A stretch of DNA of 64,000 nt, taken from Bugula neritina (taxonomy: Eukaryota; Bryozoa; Gymnolaemata; Cheilostomatida; Bugulidae). Shown here piece by piece: positions 1-11,050 of the stretch. Below the pieces are notes generated by a model. It saw nothing but the letters and a program-made list of their open reading frames with translations. It had not been told where the DNA came from and searched no databases. The stretch is from contig OZ037769.1 in NCBI GenBank assembly GCA_964035545.1, forward strand, positions 1,100,501 to 1,164,500, in the 5' to 3' direction. The number at the start of each line of letters is the position of its first letter. Position 1 is the stretch's first letter. Made by a program: the position numbers and the translations under genes.

Positions 1-981
1 CTTTGGGATCAATGGGAGTTTGTAGAAGGCGCATACTTCTGCTTCGTAACTCTGACAACTATTGGGTTCGGAGATTATGTCCCTGGCATTGCCAACGGCT
101 ACTCCGGAAAGAATGGGACAGAGAGACTTATTTTGTGCAGCTTGTACGTGTTCTTTGGACTAGCGCTCATCGGTATGTGTATCGACTTGATGCAAGCAGA
201 CGTGTTGCACAAACTGCGATGGATTGCGCACAAAATGGGGGTTTTAAACAAAGATAACGAGAAAGTTTCTTTCCAGATGAGTAAAAATGTTCCAGCGGCT
301 GCAATTCATAAACTCTCTGACATCAGCGACGGGCCTTGCTCAAGCAATGCTGCTGACAGAGAAAAATTTAATTCCGAAATTTCACTGAATGACATAAATG
401 AGATTTCTAAAGCCCCGTACAATCGAGTCTCAACTAATTCTGTAACTCCACATGCAACTACTAAGAAGAAAACTCCAAAAAATAAGCCTTGGGTTGGCGC
501 GGTTATTGTCACACACAGGGAGCCTAATGGAGAGCTAGGCTATGCTTACAGCACACAAGGCAGCACATATACATTACCTGAGGAGACACAAAGAGATAAT
601 CAATCGTTTAGTGCTCCAACCAATGAAGAGATGCTCACACCACCACCGGAATATTCTGAGTTTTGCCAGAGCCAAAATAACATTGAGCACGCAACTCCTG
701 TTAGCTACTACGATGATCTGCCTACACATATATCTGCCATCACACCAGCGCATCTGAGACTTCAAGAAGTCAGCACCCCTATAGCACACCAAAAGAGCAC
801 AGCTAATACAGAGAGAGAAGACAACTTCCTTGGGAATGGAAGAAAGGATTATGCAGGCGAGCCATTGATAAAGAACAGTGAGCTAAATTTAGAAATGAAA
901 GCAAATGTTAACGGAGAGCTTACTCTGCTTGTCACTACACCAACTGATGAACCTCTATCCAGACTCACTACTAGCTCTTAG
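1..981 (+). CDS. Two-pore-domain potassium channel, C-terminal part (5' partial)
   Basis: The open frame enters from the left edge of the window and ends at TAG 979-981, giving 326 residues. It begins just before the second pore loop, whose selectivity filter reads TTIGFGDYVPG (bases ~55-90), the GFGD form usual for the second pore of K2P (KCNK) channels. A hydrophobic helix follows (RLILCSLYVFFGLALIGM), which is the last transmembrane segment (M4), then a long hydrophilic cytoplasmic tail of about 250 residues. These channels sit in the plasma membrane as dimers and carry background K+ current that sets resting potential. The tail has no domain I recognise; it has a basic stretch (KKKTPKNK) and many Ser/Thr residues. 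The subfamily (TWIK, TASK, TREK, TRESK or an invertebrate TWK type) cannot be decided because the first pore and N-terminus lie outside the window. Confidence 0.93.
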   Translation, partial: LWDQWEFVEGAYFCFVTLTTIGFGDYVPGIANGYSGKNGTERLILCSLYVFFGLALIGMCIDLMQADVLHKLRWIAHKMGVLNKDNEKVSFQMSKNVPAAAIHKLSDISDGPCSSNAADREKFNSEISLNDINEISKAPYNRVSTNSVTPHATTKKKTPKNKPWVGAVIVTHREPNGELGYAYSTQGSTYTLPEETQRDNQSFSAPTNEEMLTPPPEYSEFCQSQNNIEHATPVSYYDDLPTHISAITPAHLRLQEVSTPIAHQKSTANTEREDNFLGNGRKDYAGEPLIKNSELNLEMKANVNGELTLLVTTPTDEPLSRLTTSS

Positions 982-999
982 CACACATCAACTCGCTGG

Positions 1000-1232
1000 T
1001 GACTCATCACATAAGAATGCATATTATGACTAATCATACAGACTAAATATGACTCATTGTATATGTCAACATGTGACTCATCACACGGGCTGAATATGAC
1101 TCATTGTATATATCAACATGTGACTCATTGCACAGACTAAATATGAGTCATTGCATATATCAACATGTGACTCATTGCATAGGCTAAATATGACTCATTG
1201 TATATGTCATCATGTGACTCATCACACAGGCC
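1000..1232 (+). repeat. 47-bp tandem repeat carrying TGACTCA motifs
   Basis: About five imperfect copies of a 47-bp unit (clear unit starts at 1068, 1115 and 1162) begin 19 bp after the K2P stop codon. Each unit holds two copies of TGACTCAT or TGAGTCAT, nine in all. TGA(C/G)TCA is the consensus site of AP-1 type bZIP factors. The array probably lies in the 3' UTR or just past the gene. Regulatory function is not shown by the sequence. Confidence 0.9.
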
Positions 1233-2483
1233 AACAGTAGCTCATTATTTGCTCATCTTAAAACTAAGAATCACTATGACTACTGACTGTTATATTTCTG
1301 CCTTTGCTAATTAGAGTGAAGGATAAATGCTGCTAGCTGCAGTGGTTTGGGTTGTAGTAATACTGTTGGAGTAAAATACTTACAGTACATATATCCTGGA
1401 ACACAAGCACATTGTTACTTAAATCAAAACCACATTAGTTGCTATATGATACTTTTCATCAATTACATTGATATAATATTGAATTATTGTGCAGATGGTT
1501 ATCAACTATTATTGACTCAAAACCTTATCACTATAGTTATTGGTTTTCAACATGGTAGCTGGTATAGTCCATAACAATTTATGTTAGTCATGCAATGAGC
1601 TGTGCTCTAAAATAAAAGTTATATTTTGCTGAAAATCAAATGTTTTTCAGAGTTATGAGGAGTTGGTTTTTACATTGAGTAACTTAGCTAATCAGAATCA
1701 TTGTTGCATCAAGTAATTAATATTTTGTCATTTCATATCTCAAAACTTAATTAGTGTTTAAAAAGCTTTTCTGGGTAAAATGAAAGTTTTTGCTGCATGT
1801 ATATAGTCTCATTCAAACGGCTCATCTTTCATTTACAGCATAAAAAGCTGAGATTAAAGGTTATCTCAAGTTTTTAAGTCTTTCCAAAGTAGTCCGAGTA
1901 GTACTTGCAGAAAACTCTTATGTGATTGACTGTTTTTATTGCTGAACAATTTGATTTCTTGTACTGATTAGCTAGGGGAGAAGATATACTTACACAGCCA
2001 TTTACAATAGTTGCGTAAACCATGCCTATTTATTGTCTATAGCTATTCATAAGGGGGTAGTGCAGTAGGATGACATTTGCCATATATAAGCTCTGAGGCT
2101 CTGCTGAAAAATAAACCTTATCTTTCACAGTGCAACTTTTTGGTAAAATCTTAAAATGAGTTTAAAATGTTGTATTAATAAAGCTGACAGCAAATGGGCA
2201 TTACTATATAGCTGCCTAATTGTGAACAGTTGAGAATTGCAAAACAGCATCTATCCTAATATACTGAAATACATACAAATTACAGAATTGCTTAAATATA
2301 AACCAAACTATGGGAGCTGACTTTAACTGAGTTTTGCTTTCATATTAGAGCATGTAGAATCTCACATTAAGATTGAGATGACAACTTCAACAAATCTTTG
2401 CTAATGTAAATAATTATTCTTCTATATTTCCCACTTACATTTTAAGTGCGAGTGCGTACGTGCGTGCGTGCGTGCGTGCGTGC

Positions 2484-2537
<54 letters not shown>

Positions 2538-4300
2538 GTTTGTGTGTGTGCGTGTGTTTGCGTGTGTGTGTTTGGTTTATATACTACTATTCTATATACT
2601 AGTTAATTTGCATCACCATAAAAATAAACAATTGTATTGCAAAATAACTTACACATATAAACCTAACAACAAGGTGGGTTTGTATGCATTGCAAGAAGAC
2701 GGTCATGTACCAATTAGTAAGCATTCTGTATTGCAAAGATTTGCCTTCTCTTATATGTTAACTAAAAGTTACCGCAACTATTTATTTGAGCTAAGGCTAT
2801 TGACTGTGTGCGGTTACATGATTAGCATAATCTAAAATGTGCCGTGAGTCAAACAGTAAGTGTCAAGTCCTGTGAAAGAACATTGCAAAAGAAGAAATAA
2901 TTTGATGGTGGCAGAAGGCAATGGAAGTAGAATAGTGAAGCTGTATAGATATACATCCAATGTGTTTTCTAGTTTTAGAACAATACTATAGGTTTCATTT
3001 GTTCAACTCTGGAGCTGGAACGGCCTCAGTGAATTCATTTTATTTCTTTAAAGTAAATGATAAACACGCTTATTGCATAACTGATGAAACTGATTTGATT
3101 AAAATAAAAATACATTATCAAGCATTTGCTTTAGAGATAGTCTATTTAAAAATAATTTTCTAAGACAGTTAATTTTAAAACAAAGAGCTAAAAGTTGTAG
3201 CCATTGATGAAATTTGTTACACTTGTTTGCAATATATTCTATTGCATTCCATTGTAACTTATGCAACCAGCAAATGATGTGAGATTATAGGAGTTAAGAT
3301 AAATGGGTTCATAAATTGGATGTAGTTTGCCAATATCTAGAAAACAAAATTATAACGCGTTACAGTACACAGATAGTATAATAGAGAGATGAATGCCATG
3401 TTGGAATGTAAACAACATAACATGTGGTGATGCGGTGATGAATAAATGAAACCTAATCAGTACTGCTTGATACCACTGAATGTATTGCATTTCAAAGGAA
3501 TTAGGAATCATACATCCGGTGATAAGTTGTTATACCTATATCGTGATATGCTATTTTTAGAGCATGTTATCCATACAGTAATTTATGCATAACATAACGT
3601 AATGCGTTGTTTCAATACAAATCACGTTTATTCAGACTTTAGAGTAAATAAGCGTGGGAGATTATCTGTTGGGGCTGTTGATTTCTCAATCACTTGTCAG
3701 AAGTTCGAAAATAATCTGAAGGAAATCCTTAATAAACAAATCAGTCCTTAAGAATGAGTCTGTAGAATTATCTCCACCTGTACAATGCACATGACCACAT
3801 ACATGCCTTCGCCTAATAAAATGATCTCTGAATTCACAAGGAAACATGGAAATCGCTCTACACAATATTAAATTTCAATCTATAAATTTTTAGAAAAGCA
3901 CACTGCATACCATTTTTTTATAATCAACCACATCATGTCAAATGTCAAACTTTTTTACTTCTCTTGTATAGATGTGATTCTACAGAGAAGTTATTGTGCC
4001 AAAGTATGATTCTTTGTTTGAACCCAATACTTCATACCATGCAGGAACAATTCTGATTTTATTAGCCAAGTTGACATCTTCCACACACTTAAGGCATCAA
4101 GTTGATATCAAAGCCACTATATATTGTGTATGTTGCACGTTTGGTTATTATATTAGGCTCTGAAAATATCTAGTTAGATGTTTGGGATGATGCCCTTCTG
4201 TATGAACTGTAAGATATCAGAATCTTGTAGATAATATCGAGGCATTACATTTCTTGTGGTATTTTGACCTACTCAAAGATTTAGTAGTTCTACACATATT
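1233..4300. other. Intergenic stretch, no gene seen
   Basis: No ORF with recognisable protein features and no convincing exon chain was found. An AATAAA hexamer at 1611-1616 is a plausible polyadenylation signal for the K2P gene. The only strong structure is the TGCG/TG microsatellite near 2450. The remainder is AT-rich unique-looking sequence. Confidence 0.6.
2447..2574 (+). repeat. (TGCG)n/(TG)n microsatellite
   Basis: A run of TGCG tetranucleotides passes into a long TG dinucleotide run and then into mixed TGTGCG/TTTG. Alternating purine-pyrimidine sequence of this kind can adopt Z-DNA. The ORF that crosses it is a repeat artefact. Confidence 0.95.
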
Positions 4301-4308
4301 ATCTTACT

Positions 4309-4322
4309 CAGGGATGTAGTGG
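4309..4322 (+). repeat. Left terminal inverted repeat of the P-like element
   Basis: CAGGGATGTAGTGG, a perfect inverted match to 10802-10815, directly preceded by the target-site copy ATCTTACT. It starts with CA, as termini of this and the hAT group usually do. Confidence 0.93.
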
Positions 4323-4402
4323 TACCCATACGGTCCCATACGCCGTATGGCCTAGAAGAAAATAGGCTGTTCTTGGCCATACGCCCGTATGGGCATATAT
4401 TT
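4323..4402 (+). repeat. Subterminal CATACG/CGTATG inverted repeats, left end
   Basis: Right inside the left terminus are several CCATACG and CGTATGG blocks in both orientations, able to pair into hairpins. One block contains TTCTTGGCCATAC (~4371-4383), which also occurs, inverted, near the right end (~10780-10793). In known P elements the THAP domain binds subterminal sites, so these are candidate transposase-binding sites; that role is inference. Confidence 0.75.
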
Positions 4403-4814
4403 TTTGAAAGTGTTACTGATTAGTGCACAGGATAGTTAGGGCATCCTCACTGAGAACATCATAAATTTCGCTCACAGTCTAGTGTAAGTTCTTGTTATGT
4501 TAATGCTATGTGGGTGGCATGCGTGTTGCCTACTTGTGATTGTTTAGCCTGAGATTATACTATGAATAATAAGCAGCCAATGAACTCAATAATATCTGGA
4601 ATGGGTACGGGTGTACTTTGTAATGTAACCTCGTTGCCGATTGGCTTTGTGAGCCCGAGCATGCTCTTTTTCTAGCGGGAGAAAATAGAGCCGGTCGTCC
4701 ATCATTTCGATTGAGTGAATCTCACTTTTAAACTTTGTTTTTTGTCCTGCTTTATATCTCAAGCAACTATATTTTTATTTAATTGTGTTCTCTATCACCT
4801 CTACTTCGTTGAAC

Positions 4815-7800
4815 ATGTCGAATTCTCCGTATCCTAAGCAAACTAAGGGTCAAAGAAGCAAGACCACTGGGTCTCAGTGTTATGCATACAATTGCCGCAA
4901 CTACCAGTACAGCAGTTACAGTAAAGACAAAAAAATCTCTTTTCACAAGTAAGTATATGGCTTTAGTTACAAAAATCAGTAAAAGTAATACATTAACTAG
5001 CGTAACAGTAGGCTTAATAGTTGTGGTAGCGGTGCTGCTGCCTACTAGTAGTACTAGTACTAGTAGTAGTAGTACTCTACTACGTCTACTACTAGTAATA
5101 GTAGTACTATAGTAATACACTAATACTAATAGTAATACTAATAGCTAAGCCTAATGCTATACTTACGGTACCAGTATAAAAGTACTACTGCTGCTGCTGT
5201 TGCTACTGCTGCTGCTGCTACTACTACTACTACTACTGCTGCTGCTACTACTACTGCTACTACTACTACTAGCCTGCTGCTAGTGTTATTGAAACTAGAG
5301 CACTAGTACTACAACTGCTAGTACTACTAGCCTACTGCTAGTGTTATTGTTATTAGTAGAGCACTAGTACTACAACTGCTAGTACTACTACTACTACTAC
5401 TACCAGTACAGGTACTCAGTAGTAGTAGTAACTTACTCATAAATTGTTATTATAATTCGAGTATCAGTATGAGTATGAATAGTACTATTACTAATAGTAT
5501 TATTATGATCAACAATAACAGTAACTACACAATGTGAAAATGTGAAAGTCGAAGTGTGAGTGACTCACTCTGAATATCTACTCATATTGATGTCACTATT
5601 ATTATTGCTAACAACTTTATTATGTTGATGTTATTTACAGCAAGTTTATTATTTTTAAAGCATTACTGGATTAATTTACTCTCTTTAATAAATATTGAAA
5701 ATCTTCTGTTGATTGATATTGGATTTTACGGTTACCTAAAGTTTTAATGTTTTTATGGTTTAAATAGGTTGCACTATTGATAAAGCATAACATATCAGTT
5801 TGTAAATAATTTTGGCTAGTGCAGTATTTTTTTATTTAGATTTCCCAACAAGCAGAAGGACTTCAGTCGTTGGAATGTTTGGTGGAAAGTTTCTCGCCGC
5901 CAAGAAGAACCTAGTGAAAGATCTCTACTGTGTAGCGATCATTTTTATAGCGATTCTTTCGAAAGCACAAGCCAACCTCGGCGTTTGCGAAGTGGAGCTG
6001 TTCCAGCAGAGGAATTGGTTGCTGTTCCAGAGAGACTTATAGTAAGTTGATATTCATGCAACAGTCATTGGAATGATAAAATTAATTATTGTGCTTGCAC
6101 ATCTGTATATTTCAATTTTTAGAGAAAAAGAACTCCCCGAACTACTCATACTAGTCGCCGTGCTGAAGAAAAAGATGAGATTTCAATTGAAACCACTAAA
6201 ATGAGCTTGAACACTTCAGCAGCTGTAGTTCTTAAGGTTATTAGATAGCTTATTTAACTATGACTTAATATTGATGTATTTACTTGCCACTTTATGGTAA
6301 ATAGCTGTGCTGTATACTATAATAATATATTTTTTCTACATTTGGTTATTTTTGTATTAAAGTTGAATAATTTCATATGATACAGGATCATTGCTATAGT
6401 ACCACTCCCGATGCTTTGAAGCAAAGAGTTAGGTTTTTAGAAGAAAAGGTTAGCCAATTACAGAAGCAAGTTAGCAATTCAACTAGACGTGCCAAAAGAT
6501 CAAAAATGAAGCTTGCAGAATGCATCAAGTTGGTCAGAGAAAAAAGTTTGATCAATGGTGAATTGGAGGAAAAGTTGAAAGGTTTTGCTGGTATGATTTT
6601 ACAATTTAATAACGCCTTGACATTTTCAGTTGAAACTCTGTCTAAAGTTGATATTACCATACAGATGTTCCTGATGGCCTATTCACTCCACTCCGTGGCA
6701 AATACTCAGAAAGTCAGCAAAAATTTGCACTAACGCTACATCTCTACTCACCAAAGGCTTATGAGTTTCTCAGAAGTTACATGACACTCCCATCCCCACG
6801 ATCCCTGAGGCGGTAAGATGTTCTTTAATCAGCATTTGAAATAAAATAATCCTTAGATATTGACTACATCATGTGACAACAATTAATGTTTTATAGATGG
6901 ATGGAAAATGTTGACTGTAAGCCTGGTATAAATAGGGTTTGTTACAGCTTTTGGCTTTATTTCTTTAAAATACTGTAACTGCAATCGTCCCATGTTCTGT
7001 TGATGTTACTTTTTCTGTAGCGAGTTGATCGGTTGTTTGACATCCTGAATAGTCGATCAGCAATAGCTAAAGGCTACAAGCAGCCTTTACATCTCAATGG
7101 TATCAGTGTCATCACTCCTTTTCTGAAAGATACACGGCAATATTTGCTAGGCCTAAAGAATAATGAAGGGATACCTCTGTACAAGACCAAAAGGTAAATT
7201 TCCTATTAACAAAGAAAGTGTTAATTGCTTATATTTCAGATCTAATATGTGCCTGTCCCTATTTATGTTATTTACAGACATGTTTGTATTACTGGACTTG
7301 TATGTGCCATTGACACAGTATTTGGGTTGGTGGAGAAACTGTTGGTGCCTAAAACACTCGACTATCTGCTAATGTATAAATTTTCGCAAGACCATTTAGA
7401 GCTTTTCTTCAATGCAGTTCGCCGTTGTGGTATGCTATAGCTCTGAACAGCTATGCATGAAGCCCAGTCTGCATGCACTTATGTTAACATGTTCATTTGT
7501 TCTCTTACTCTCTTATCTCTTTCCTTCAGGTGTTCGGTTTTTCACTTTGCTTTGATAGGTGCAACTAAGATGGTCGGCTGGACCAACTGTGTTGAAAAGT
7601 GAATTTTTTTGCATGAGCTTAGTGGTTAAAATGCATGCAATATGAAGTATATTTTATCAACTTTTGAATATCAAGAAACAAGAATAATGAATTTTCAAAA
7701 ATTTCCAAAACTGTGGTGTCAAAGCAATTGTGCATTTTTTAAATTAAATGACTTTTTTGGCTTAATTGCATGCAAGGTTTTGCTTGTGTTCTAAAAAACA

Positions 7801-8614
7801 TCATTTTTTCTGGGTAAACGTAATCCAATCATTAATTGTGAACAGGCAATTGATGTCCAAGCATTTTTTTAAAGTCGTCAACCTAATATCTGTTTTAGGT
7901 GGATGGAATAATAACCCATCTGTAACTGGCTTTCAGTCTATCTTTAGAAAATTGGTGACCCGATGTGGTGTACATCCAGGCAACTCAGGAAATTCTAAGC
8001 CATTAGATAACACAACTGCTATTCTCGCTTCAACTAGCTATATTCCACCATTTTCTCAGGAAGATAATGCGGATATCTTCATTCATGATGAGTTAAAACC
8101 TGCTGAAAAAGTAAGGGTTTTAGCTGGCCCTGTTTTGGGTAATGTTGTTGTCTACATCTCTGGGTGGGTTGTCCGAAAGGCACTAAGAAAAGTAACATGT
8201 CTAGAGTGCAGGCAAGCTCTAGTGAACAAGGAGTGCTGCAGTCTCAAGTATGGTAAGCTCAAAAAACTATTGCATGTTAAAAACAATGGTGGGCTTACTA
8301 TACCTTCAGATGGAGTTATTACCACTTGTTTATGCACTCACAAACACCTAAAAGGCCAAAAGTTCGTGAAATTACTTCAGCTACAAATAGATGTGAAGCA
8401 AGAAATTGGTAAATATGACATATTTGGAATTGCTCAACATTCCATGGAAACATCATTAGGCATTGAAAATCATCATTTCTCCCTTTTAAATTTGCTTATT
8501 GAAGTTTATTATGACTTATTCCAGCACCACATTGCTAAACTAACAAATATTGCTATGCACAAACTAAATTTCAGGCAATGTAGCAACAAAAATGTACTGT
8601 TTAGAGGCCAGTAA
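4815..8614 (+). pseudogene. THAP9/P-element-like transposase gene, internally deleted
   Basis: Exons with matching phases: 4815-4948, 5840-6041, 6123-6236, 6386-6590, 6665-6812, 6897-6925, then a break, and 7021-7193, 7278-7429, 7899-8614. The first two exons encode a C2CH zinc-finger THAP domain (C22, C27, C76, H79, closing AVP at 98-100; W56 also conserved). Exon 4 starts with DHCY and encodes a coiled coil. Exon 5 has the LTLHLYSPKAYEFLR block, and exon 6897-6925 gives WMENVDCKPG. After the break come RVDRLFDILNSR, then the YKFSQDHLELFF and GWNNNP motifs typical of P/THAP9 transposases, then YISGWVV with a Cys-rich tail. Missing is the segment expected to carry the first two catalytic aspartates: exon 6897-6925 ends in phase 1 while exon 7021 must be read in phase 0, so direct splicing would shift the frame. 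All other junctions are in frame. Either a defective transposon copy or a repressor-type derivative. Confidence 0.85.
4885..5425 (+). repeat. TAG/CTA/CTG trinucleotide-rich tract in transposase intron 1
   Basis: Dense TAGTAC, CTACTA and CTGCTG runs, with a near-duplicated block (~5272-5345) centred on GCACTAGTACTACAACTGCTAGTAC. The tract starts at the end of the first exon and fills most of the first half of the 4949-5839 intron. It gives rise to spurious ORFs on both strands. Confidence 0.8.
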
Positions 8615-10689
8615 TAAGGATGTGGTTAATTAATCATATTTATTGTATTTATATTATAACATTAGATAATCACAAATATTGTTATTGCAATATAATATTA
8701 ATTTTTGTTTATTCTGTAATTTTATTTTAATCTCTTATTGCTTTCAAAACAGAATTTAAAACTTTGAAAGGTTTAAGGAAATCTGTTACTTGCCTGTTTT
8801 GTAAAGCTGTGTTTTACCATCTGTTTTTTATATTATTTATAAACTTTTATACTTGTTATCTTTACTGTCAGTTTTCATGTACTAAGGCTGAAATTTGCTT
8901 TGCTGTTGCTTTTCATTTCATTTTGACTAATGTGTTGATCTAATCAATAAATATGTAATGCATTTGTTAGGTTATTAAAGTTATCATCATATATACTTGA
9001 GGTACATGTTTCATAAAATGATAATTAGTCATGAAATTACAAATACCAAAAGTAAAATAAACAAAATAATTGATTCCTGCTTCACAGTGCTGAATTTTCA
9101 TTATTTTTTAGTGTTTTCCTTAATTTATTAGCTCTAATAGCTTGCATTTATAATGGATTTTACTACTACTGCTGTGTGCAAAACAAGTAGGCGTGGTTAA
9201 GTTTTCCATGTTAAGGCGGAGCTAAACTATTTGGCCACGCTAAAACGTCCTTGGCCTCTCCAGGTATATTCCAGCTCAGTGTAAGCAGCTATCAACATTC
9301 CATCTTCTCATCTCTACGTATTCACTGAAGCGCGAAGTCCTGCGCATTAGTGATTACTAAGGAAAAAATATTTCATTTTCAGTGTATAAATCACTAATTT
9401 TTAGAAAATCTATGAAGGCTATTGAAAAGATAAAAAAGTTTGCTATGCATAAATTTCTCAGGTTTTCGACAGTGTTTGTTTTATTCGAATACTATGCTTT
9501 CCTGCTGAGATATTTGGCAGGGTTTGAAAAATAAACTTTTCAGGTAAAATTGGCCAAAATAGTAGATTTTTGTCTATAACCTTGCAAAAAAATATTGAAA
9601 ATTCGAAAAATCAGGTGCTCTGAGGAACAGGAAGATCTAAAACATAGTTTTTAAATTTTAACTCTAGCACAATTAAGTATGGTTTTATTTGGCGGGACTA
9701 AATTCTTATAATATACCAATAATGTGGCCTCAGCAAGGCAGTGTCAGCTAGAAAGTTGCCATTATTTATCTTATGTGGACTTGCATTTTGTCAATAAGCA
9801 ATGAAATTTGGAAAAAAACCAACATGAAATCCAGAAATAAAATCAAAATGTCTTCAGGAAACAGTACCAGGTGTGTAGGAGAGGTTAATGAAAATTTATC
9901 ACTGAGGTCTACAGGTACTATATCCACATTTTGGTCAAAAACCTAAAGTTATTGCATGTTAATTATCAATGCAATGAGGTTTTGCAAACTGTACACCACC
10001 ATAAGTAACCTTTTATGTTTGATTGTACTAACACCTGGCTTTACATTTTATCATCTTCTAGGTTAACACATATTGAACCTGTCAAATTTGTTCTTTTGGG
10101 GTATATTTCCTTGATGTGTCTAGTGGAAGCTCAGGGGTTTTACTTTAAAACCAAGTTAACATACTCTTCTTTGGTGTGCTTTATTGTGTGCAAGGAGGTG
10201 CGGTGGTATCTCCTTATGGATTAGACTAGTACACTCTAATAAACTCCAACTAGGTTTTCAACCAATTTCTGCTTGCCAATGAGTTATCAATTCAAATTGC
10301 TCTTTATAAATAACCAACACACATTTTCTAATTTGCAATCTTCCTCTGTTCTGTTCTATAATTTTTTTTCTGTGCACGTCAGTGTATTAGATATTTGAAG
10401 TAATCAGGTTACATTTGGAGAGCACTTGTTACCTGTCTCTATCCTTCCATCTTTTTGAGATCTTCAGCAATTTTTCTGTACAGGTTGGACTTAGTGTCAA
10501 TTGAGTAAGACTACATTTAAAATTACAGTCAACAGGTATGGGACAATACTATATATTTATATAGTTTGCAGCAATGCCCAGTCGTCATGTAGCTGGTATG
10601 GTATGAAAATAATAGTGAGGTGCACATTTCAACACAGATTTTTTTCAGAAGAATTAGAGTTCACAATGGCTTTAAATTGCATAAATTTG
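8615..10689. other. Non-coding 3' part of the P-like element
   Basis: About 2 kb between the transposase stop codon and the right terminus. AATAAA at ~8947 could end the transposase mRNA. No further ORF, exon chain or RNA gene was recognised. Confidence 0.6.
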
Positions 10690-10790
10690 CATCAGAAGCG
10701 CTCTGAGGGCTTCGGCGGCCGGGGCGCTGCCCCGGACCCCGCCGGGGGCCTGGGCGGCCCCCTGGACCCCCGGCCTGAGAGTATGGCCAA
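10690..10790 (+). repeat. GC-rich hairpin-forming subterminal block, right end
   Basis: A ~90-bp block made almost only of G and C in an otherwise AT-rich window, containing self-complementary pieces such as CCGGGGCGCTGCCCCGG. It sits just inside the right terminus and is bordered by the inverted copy of the TTCTTGGCCATAC block seen at the left end. Such GC-rich subterminal sequence is common in CAGGG-ended DNA transposons of invertebrates. Confidence 0.75.
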
Positions 10791-10801
10791 GAATATTTTT
10801 G

Positions 10802-10815
10802 CCACTACATCCCTG
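10802..10815 (-). repeat. Right terminal inverted repeat of the P-like element
   Basis: Reverse complement of CAGGGATGTAGTGG, followed at once by the second copy of ATCTTACT (10816-10823). Confidence 0.93.
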
Positions 10816-10950
10816 ATCTTACTGCCTCAAACCCAACTTTGTCCTACGAAGTGTTGGTCAGAATCATTCAAGCATGCCACGAACGTCTGAATTGTGCAAT
10901 TAAACTATTCATATTATTTTCATCCACACAGCACAACCCTTGTCACACAG

Positions 10951-10960
10951 GGATATAAAT
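10951..10960 (+). promoter_or_regulatory. Possible TATA box of the small secreted protein gene
   Basis: GGATATAAAT lies about 90 bp before the ATG at 11051, a usual distance for a TATA element plus short 5' UTR. It lies ~130 bp outside the P-like element, so the insertion is immediately upstream of this core promoter. Confidence 0.4.
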
Positions 10961-11050
10961 TGGCAGAATAAAGCTGTAGGAATTTATTAACCAGCACGTA
11001 CAGTAGCTGCAACACCTGCGTTCTCTCATCGAGCAAGTTAGTAAACCAAG

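Larger units (their letters stand above)
4301..10823 (+). mobile_element. P-superfamily (THAP9-like) DNA transposon with target-site duplication
   Basis: The element runs from 4309 to 10815 (6,507 bp). Both ends carry the same 14-bp inverted terminus, CAGGGATGTAGTGG at 4309-4322 and its reverse complement at 10802-10815. Both sides are flanked by the identical octamer ATCTTACT (4301-4308 and 10816-10823), a perfect 8-bp target-site duplication. Eight-bp duplications are known for both P and hAT superfamilies; the encoded transposase inside is of the P/THAP9 type, so I assign it to P. Inside are subterminal hairpin-forming repeats, a multi-exon transposase gene on the plus strand lacking part of its catalytic domain, and about 2 kb of non-coding 3' sequence. 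The unmutated termini and duplication suggest a fairly recent insertion. Because the transposase is internally deleted, the copy is probably non-autonomous. Confidence 0.9.

Noticed and set aside
4309-4322. hAT-superfamily assignment of the element from its CAGGG end
   Set aside because: Both hAT and P make 8-bp duplications, but the encoded protein has the P/THAP9 motif set and none of the hAT dimerisation motifs.
4779-5120. Minus-strand ORF with Leu/Val/Ser runs
   Set aside because: Antisense to the first THAP exon and the TAG/CTA repeat; no conserved features.
10501-10890. ORF of 129 codons with Gly/Pro-rich centre
   Set aside because: It crosses the right end of the transposon and the target-site duplication; the Gly/Pro part is the GC-rich subterminal block.
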